A DNA stretch of 64,000 bases from CAZOZZ01 sp965262425 (GTDB lineage Bacteria > Acidobacteriota > Terriglobia > 20CM-2-55-15): assembly GCA_965262425.1 (NCBI GenBank), contig OZ253536.1, positions 2,356,001-2,420,000 of the forward strand, written 5' to 3'. How positions within the stretch are numbered: the stretch's first letter is position 1; each line of letters begins with the position of its first letter. The translations under genes and the position numbers were made by a program. The notes beneath the pieces were generated by a model. It was not told the origin of the DNA, ran no database searches, and worked only from the letters and a program-made list of their open reading frames with translations. Positions 60,835 to 64,000 of this stretch are shown here, piece after piece.

Positions 60835-61133
60835 TCCCACTCCACTGGTACCTGGTCTTGAGCGCGATGCTGTTCGTGACCGGAATGTTCGGGTTCTTCC
60901 TGAAACGAAACATCATCGCACTGCTGCTGTCGATCGAGATCATGTTGAACGCGGTGAACCTGACTTTCGTGGCGTTTTCAAGTGCCTCGGGACAGGTGGG
61001 TGGCCAGGTGTTTGTGTTCTTCGCCATGGTCGTTGCCGCAGCGGAGGCGGCAGTTGGACTGGCTCTGGTCATCGCACTTTTCAGAAACCGCGAGTCGCTC
61101 GATGTAGATCGCGTCGACCTGCTGAAATGGTAA
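60831..61133 (+). CDS. nuoK: NADH-quinone oxidoreductase subunit K
   Basis: 100 residues, three transmembrane helices. The two membrane Glu needed for proton transfer are visible: LLLSIEIMLNAVNL and AAAEAAVGLALV. A 77-base gap with AGCGGGCAGC-type drift text separates it from nuoL. Confidence 0.95.
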   Translation: MIPLHWYLVLSAMLFVTGMFGFFLKRNIIALLLSIEIMLNAVNLTFVAFSSASGQVGGQVFVFFAMVVAAAEAAVGLALVIALFRNRESLDVDRVDLLKW

Positions 61134-61210
61134 ATAGCGGGCAGCACTCAGCTGGCAGCGGGCCGCCTCGGAGCTGCTCGCTACCAGCTAATCGGTAATA
61201 GCTAGTAATT

Positions 61211-63157
61211 ATGGATCTCGATTTCATCACGCTGATCTGGCTCGTACCGGTACTGCCACTGGCCGGCGCGCTGCTCAACGGTGTCCTCGGCAAGAAGTGG
61301 AACAGGGGCACGATTGCGACCGTTGCCTGCGGAACGGTGGGCATCTCTTTTGCGATCTCCCTGGGCGTCTTTTTCCAAATGTGGGGGATGCCGGAAGCCG
61401 ACATCCCATCACCCGATCCCTACTTCACTTGGATCCAGTCGGGGGCGTTCGAGGCTTCGTTCGGTCTCCTCATCGATCGCCTGTCGGGCCTGATGATCCT
61501 GATCGTGACAGGCGTGGGGTTGCTGATCCATGTGTACTCGGCGGGGTACATGGAACACGAGGCCGGCTTCTACCGCTATTTCGCCTATCTCAACCTGTTC
61601 ATGTTCGCGATGTTGACCCTCATCCTGGCCGACAACTATCTCTTGATGTTTGTCGGATGGGAAGGTGTCGGGCTTTGCTCCTACCTGCTGATCGGCTTCT
61701 GGTTCGAGAAGCGTTCGGCGACCGATGCGGGGAAGAAGGCGTTCATCGTGAACCGCGTGGGTGACTTCGGTTTCCTGCTCGCCATTCTCCTCATCTACTG
61801 GACATTTGAAACCGTCAACTTCGAGGACGTTTTCCTGAGAGTCCAGAACGCGACACTCTTTCCGGTCGAAGCCCTCGGAACAGTCGGCGTAATCACGGCG
61901 ATCTGTCTCCTGATGCTGGTTGGCGCAGCTGGAAAATCCGCCCAGTTTCCGCTTTACGTGTGGCTGCCGGATGCGATGGAGGGGCCCACACCGGTCAGCG
62001 CGCTTATTCACGCCGCCACGATGGTGACCGCGGGCGTCTACATGGTCGCCCGGTCGGCCGCGCTGTTCAACCATGCCCCGACCGCGATGGCCGTGATCGC
62101 ATTTCTGGGAGCCTTTACAGCTTTGTTCGCCGCGTCCATCGGTCTGGTTCAGACCGACATCAAACGTGTCCTGGCCTATTCGACGGTCAGTCAACTGGGA
62201 TACATGTGCCTGGCGTGCGGAGTCGGCGCCTATGCGGCGGGAATCTTCCACCTGATGACACATGCCTTTTTCAAAGCGCTTCTCTTCCTGGGAGCAGGGA
62301 GTGTCATCCATGGAATGGGCGGCATACAGGACATGCGAAAGATGGGAGGCTTGCGGCACGAGATGCCGTGGACCTTCAGGACGTTTCTCATCGGCAGCCT
62401 GGCGCTGGCGGGTATCCCGGGACTGGCCGGTTTCTTCAGCAAGGACGCGGTTCTCTGGGGCGCCTGGTCGAGCGAGCACTTCGGCCCTGTATTGTGGGGC
62501 GCGGGAGTCCTTGCGGCAGGTTTCACTTCGTTCTATACGTTCAGACTCGTGATCCTGACATTCTTCGGAAAACCCCGGTACACGGACAAAGACGTCCATC
62601 ACGTCCACGAGTCCCCACCGAGCATGCTGATACCGCTCGTTATTCTGGCCGTGTTCTCGCTGCTGGCCGGTTACGTGGGCGTACCGGAGTTCCTCGGCGG
62701 AGGCAACCAGATCGAACACTATCTCGCTTCGACACTCCCCTCTCCGATCGAGGAAGCCGAGCCGGCCTCGCACACGACCGAAGCGCTGGTGATGGGAGCG
62801 TCGGTCGGAGTAGGTCTTCTGGGCCTGTTCCTGGCATACATGTTCTACGCGGCCAGACCCGGACTCCCCGACCAGCTGGTCGGCGCGGTGCCGGGCGTGT
62901 ACCGCGTACTCACGCGGAAGTACTATGTCGACGAAATCTATGACGCCACCATGGTCTGGCCGTTGGTGCGCGTCTCGAAAGACTTTCTCTGGAAGGTCGT
63001 CGACACGATGATGATCGATGGCGGTGTGAACGGAATGGGGCGCACGGTTCGAGGGCTGGCAGGCGGATTGAGACACATGCAGACCGGATACGTCCGCACC
63101 TACGCGGGCTGGATTCTCGTGGGAGGCGTCCTCGTGATGGCGTGGATGCTCCGATGA
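61211..63157 (+). CDS. nuoL: NADH-quinone oxidoreductase subunit L
   Basis: 648 residues, antiporter-like subunit with about 16 transmembrane helices. Key motifs: GWEGVGLCSYLLIGFW (catalytic Glu), KSAQFPLYVWLPDAMEGPTPVSALIHAATMV (Lys and conserved His), and a long C-terminal lateral helix region. It is the distal proton pump of the complex. It overlaps nuoM by ATGA. Confidence 0.96.
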   Translation: MDLDFITLIWLVPVLPLAGALLNGVLGKKWNRGTIATVACGTVGISFAISLGVFFQMWGMPEADIPSPDPYFTWIQSGAFEASFGLLIDRLSGLMILIVTGVGLLIHVYSAGYMEHEAGFYRYFAYLNLFMFAMLTLILADNYLLMFVGWEGVGLCSYLLIGFWFEKRSATDAGKKAFIVNRVGDFGFLLAILLIYWTFETVNFEDVFLRVQNATLFPVEALGTVGVITAICLLMLVGAAGKSAQFPLYVWLPDAMEGPTPVSALIHAATMVTAGVYMVARSAALFNHAPTAMAVIAFLGAFTALFAASIGLVQTDIKRVLAYSTVSQLGYMCLACGVGAYAAGIFHLMTHAFFKALLFLGAGSVIHGMGGIQDMRKMGGLRHEMPWTFRTFLIGSLALAGIPGLAGFFSKDAVLWGAWSSEHFGPVLWGAGVLAAGFTSFYTFRLVILTFFGKPRYTDKDVHHVHESPPSMLIPLVILAVFSLLAGYVGVPEFLGGGNQIEHYLASTLPSPIEEAEPASHTTEALVMGASVGVGLLGLFLAYMFYAARPGLPDQLVGAVPGVYRVLTRKYYVDEIYDATMVWPLVRVSKDFLWKVVDTMMIDGGVNGMGRTVRGLAGGLRHMQTGYVRTYAGWILVGGVLVMAWMLR

Positions 63158-64000
63158 TGCAGGAGCTGCTGGACACGAAAATCCTCACGATCGTGACCTT
63201 CACCCCGGCAGTGGGGGCATTGTTGTTGCTTTTTCTCAGGAGAAACCAGCAACAGACGGCCCGCATCATCGCCCTTGGGGTGACGCTTCTGACTTTCGTC
63301 TTCTCCCTCCATCTGTTCTGGCACTTCGATTCCACGACGTCGGATTTTCAGTTCGTGGCCGACACTCCCTGGATACCGTCGTTCGGAATCAGTTATCAAC
63401 TGGGTGTCGACGGCATCAGCCTGTTTCTGGTCCTGCTGTCGACCTTCCTGACGCCGCTGGCCATGCTGGCTTCCTGGTCCATCACCGACAGGGTCAAGGA
63501 GTACTTCATCTTCATGCTCCTGCTCGAAACCGGCATGGTTGGGGTCTTCGTATCGCTGGACCTGTTCCTGTTCTACGTGTTCTGGGAGGTCATGCTGATT
63601 CCGATGTACTTCCTGATCGGAGTCTGGGGCGGCGAACGGCGCATTTACGCGGCGACGAAGTTCGTTCTCTACACGATGGCCGGTTCGGTCCTCATGCTCG
63701 TGGCGATCCTCGCGATGTATTTTCTGCACGGAAGTTCGACCGGGCTGTACACGTTTGGCTATCCCGATATCGCCGAGGCCATCTTCTCCGGGCGTCTGGT
63801 CTTTACTCCCCAGCATGAATTCTGGCTGTTCCTGGCATTCTTCGTCGCCTTCGCGATCAAAGTCCCTCTGTTTCCACTGCACACATGGCTGCCGGACGCC
63901 CACGTCGAGGCGCCGACGGCGGGTTCGGTCCTGCTGGCTGGAGTCATGCTGAAGATGGGGACATATGGGCTGGTGCGCTTCAGCCTGCCGTTCTTCCCGA
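63154..64000 (+). CDS. nuoM: NADH-quinone oxidoreductase subunit M (3' partial)
   Basis: ATG at 63154 (ATGATG, overlapping the nuoL stop). 282 residues to the window edge, still open. Antiporter-like subunit: FYVFWEVMLIPMYFLIGVWGG (catalytic Glu) and AIKVPLFPLHTWLPDAHVEAP (Lys). The remainder, and probably nuoN, lie outside. Confidence 0.95.
   Translation, partial: MMQELLDTKILTIVTFTPAVGALLLLFLRRNQQQTARIIALGVTLLTFVFSLHLFWHFDSTTSDFQFVADTPWIPSFGISYQLGVDGISLFLVLLSTFLTPLAMLASWSITDRVKEYFIFMLLLETGMVGVFVSLDLFLFYVFWEVMLIPMYFLIGVWGGERRIYAATKFVLYTMAGSVLMLVAILAMYFLHGSSTGLYTFGYPDIAEAIFSGRLVFTPQHEFWLFLAFFVAFAIKVPLFPLHTWLPDAHVEAPTAGSVLLAGVMLKMGTYGLVRFSLPFFP

Noticed and set aside
61409..63076. 555-residue minus-strand ORF opposite nuoL
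   Set aside because: Shadow of nuoL; His/Arg/Gln-rich without any domain.
1..64000. tRNA or rRNA genes
   Set aside because: I looked through the intergenic gaps for T-arm and cloverleaf patterns and rRNA-like stretches and found none I could support.

Overview
This GC-rich window comes from a diderm bacterium. Supporting features are a LolA-type lipoprotein carrier, type IV pilus / type II secretion assembly genes, lipid-linked surface polysaccharide genes and a bacterial complex I operon. The mixture (pilMNO-type genes with a Gly/Gln-rich pseudopilin, tandem Wzy-like ligases with TPR tails, ankyrin-PQQ propeller, DUF3500, PilSR and NtrYX sigma-54 systems) resembles Acidobacteriota. That placement is inference; there is no rRNA or other marker gene here.

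Layout. 1-4.5 kb: partial zinc-type dehydrogenase, two crotonase-family enzymes, fdhD and a YihY/BrkB membrane protein. 4.7-13.1 kb (minus strand): a pilus/secretion operon with two pilins, lolA, PilC/GspF, PilB/GspE, PilM, PilN, PilO, a PilP/GspC-like protein and a pseudopilin with a low-complexity Gly/Gln tail. 13.5-17 kb: two O-antigen-ligase-like membrane proteins. 17.2-19.5 kb: ankyrin-PQQ fusion. 19.9-23.7 kb: sugar nucleotidyltransferase, DegT aminotransferase and a beta-propeller/cytochrome c protein. 23.7-25.7 kb: an insertion sequence inside that cytochrome gene. 25.7-30.5 kb: a giant secreted repeat protein broken by a frameshift. 31-39.2 kb plus 40.3 kb: polysaccharide cluster (flippase, AsnB, three GT4 glycosyltransferases, WecA-like phosphotransferase, FAD oxidoreductase). 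41.6-48 kb: pilR, pilS, pilC, pilB. 48.1-51.5 kb: NtrY/NtrX pair. 51.6-57.9 kb: MaoC dehydratase, a hypothetical protein, mtgA, a frameshifted permease, an acyl-CoA dehydrogenase and a ThiS-ThiG fusion. 58.1-64 kb: nuoA-E-H-J-K-L-M, running off the end.

The most striking content is mobile and repetitive DNA. A 317-bp miniature element with 23-bp imperfect terminal inverted repeats is present three times. The copies encode identical translations on both strands. One copy splits nuoA with a perfect 8-bp target duplication, one splits pilC after codon 5, and one lies inside an older hairpin repeat. A 1953-bp IS4-like element (DUF6788 ORF plus transposase) carries a 9-bp target duplication. Removing it restores the host cytochrome gene in frame. 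Its transposase is itself broken by an exact 46-bp tandem duplication. At least four further families of small palindromic repeats occupy the intergenic spaces, two of them abutting stop codons.

Regulation. A sigma-54-type -24/-12 site precedes the outer pilin gene, with two palindromes centred 21 bp apart about 90-110 bp upstream of the inferred start. This is the architecture expected for PilR, which is encoded 28 kb away. A second, near-consensus sigma-54 site lies upstream of the nucleotidyltransferase-aminotransferase pair. Two frameshifts lie in G/C homopolymers and may be sequencing errors.
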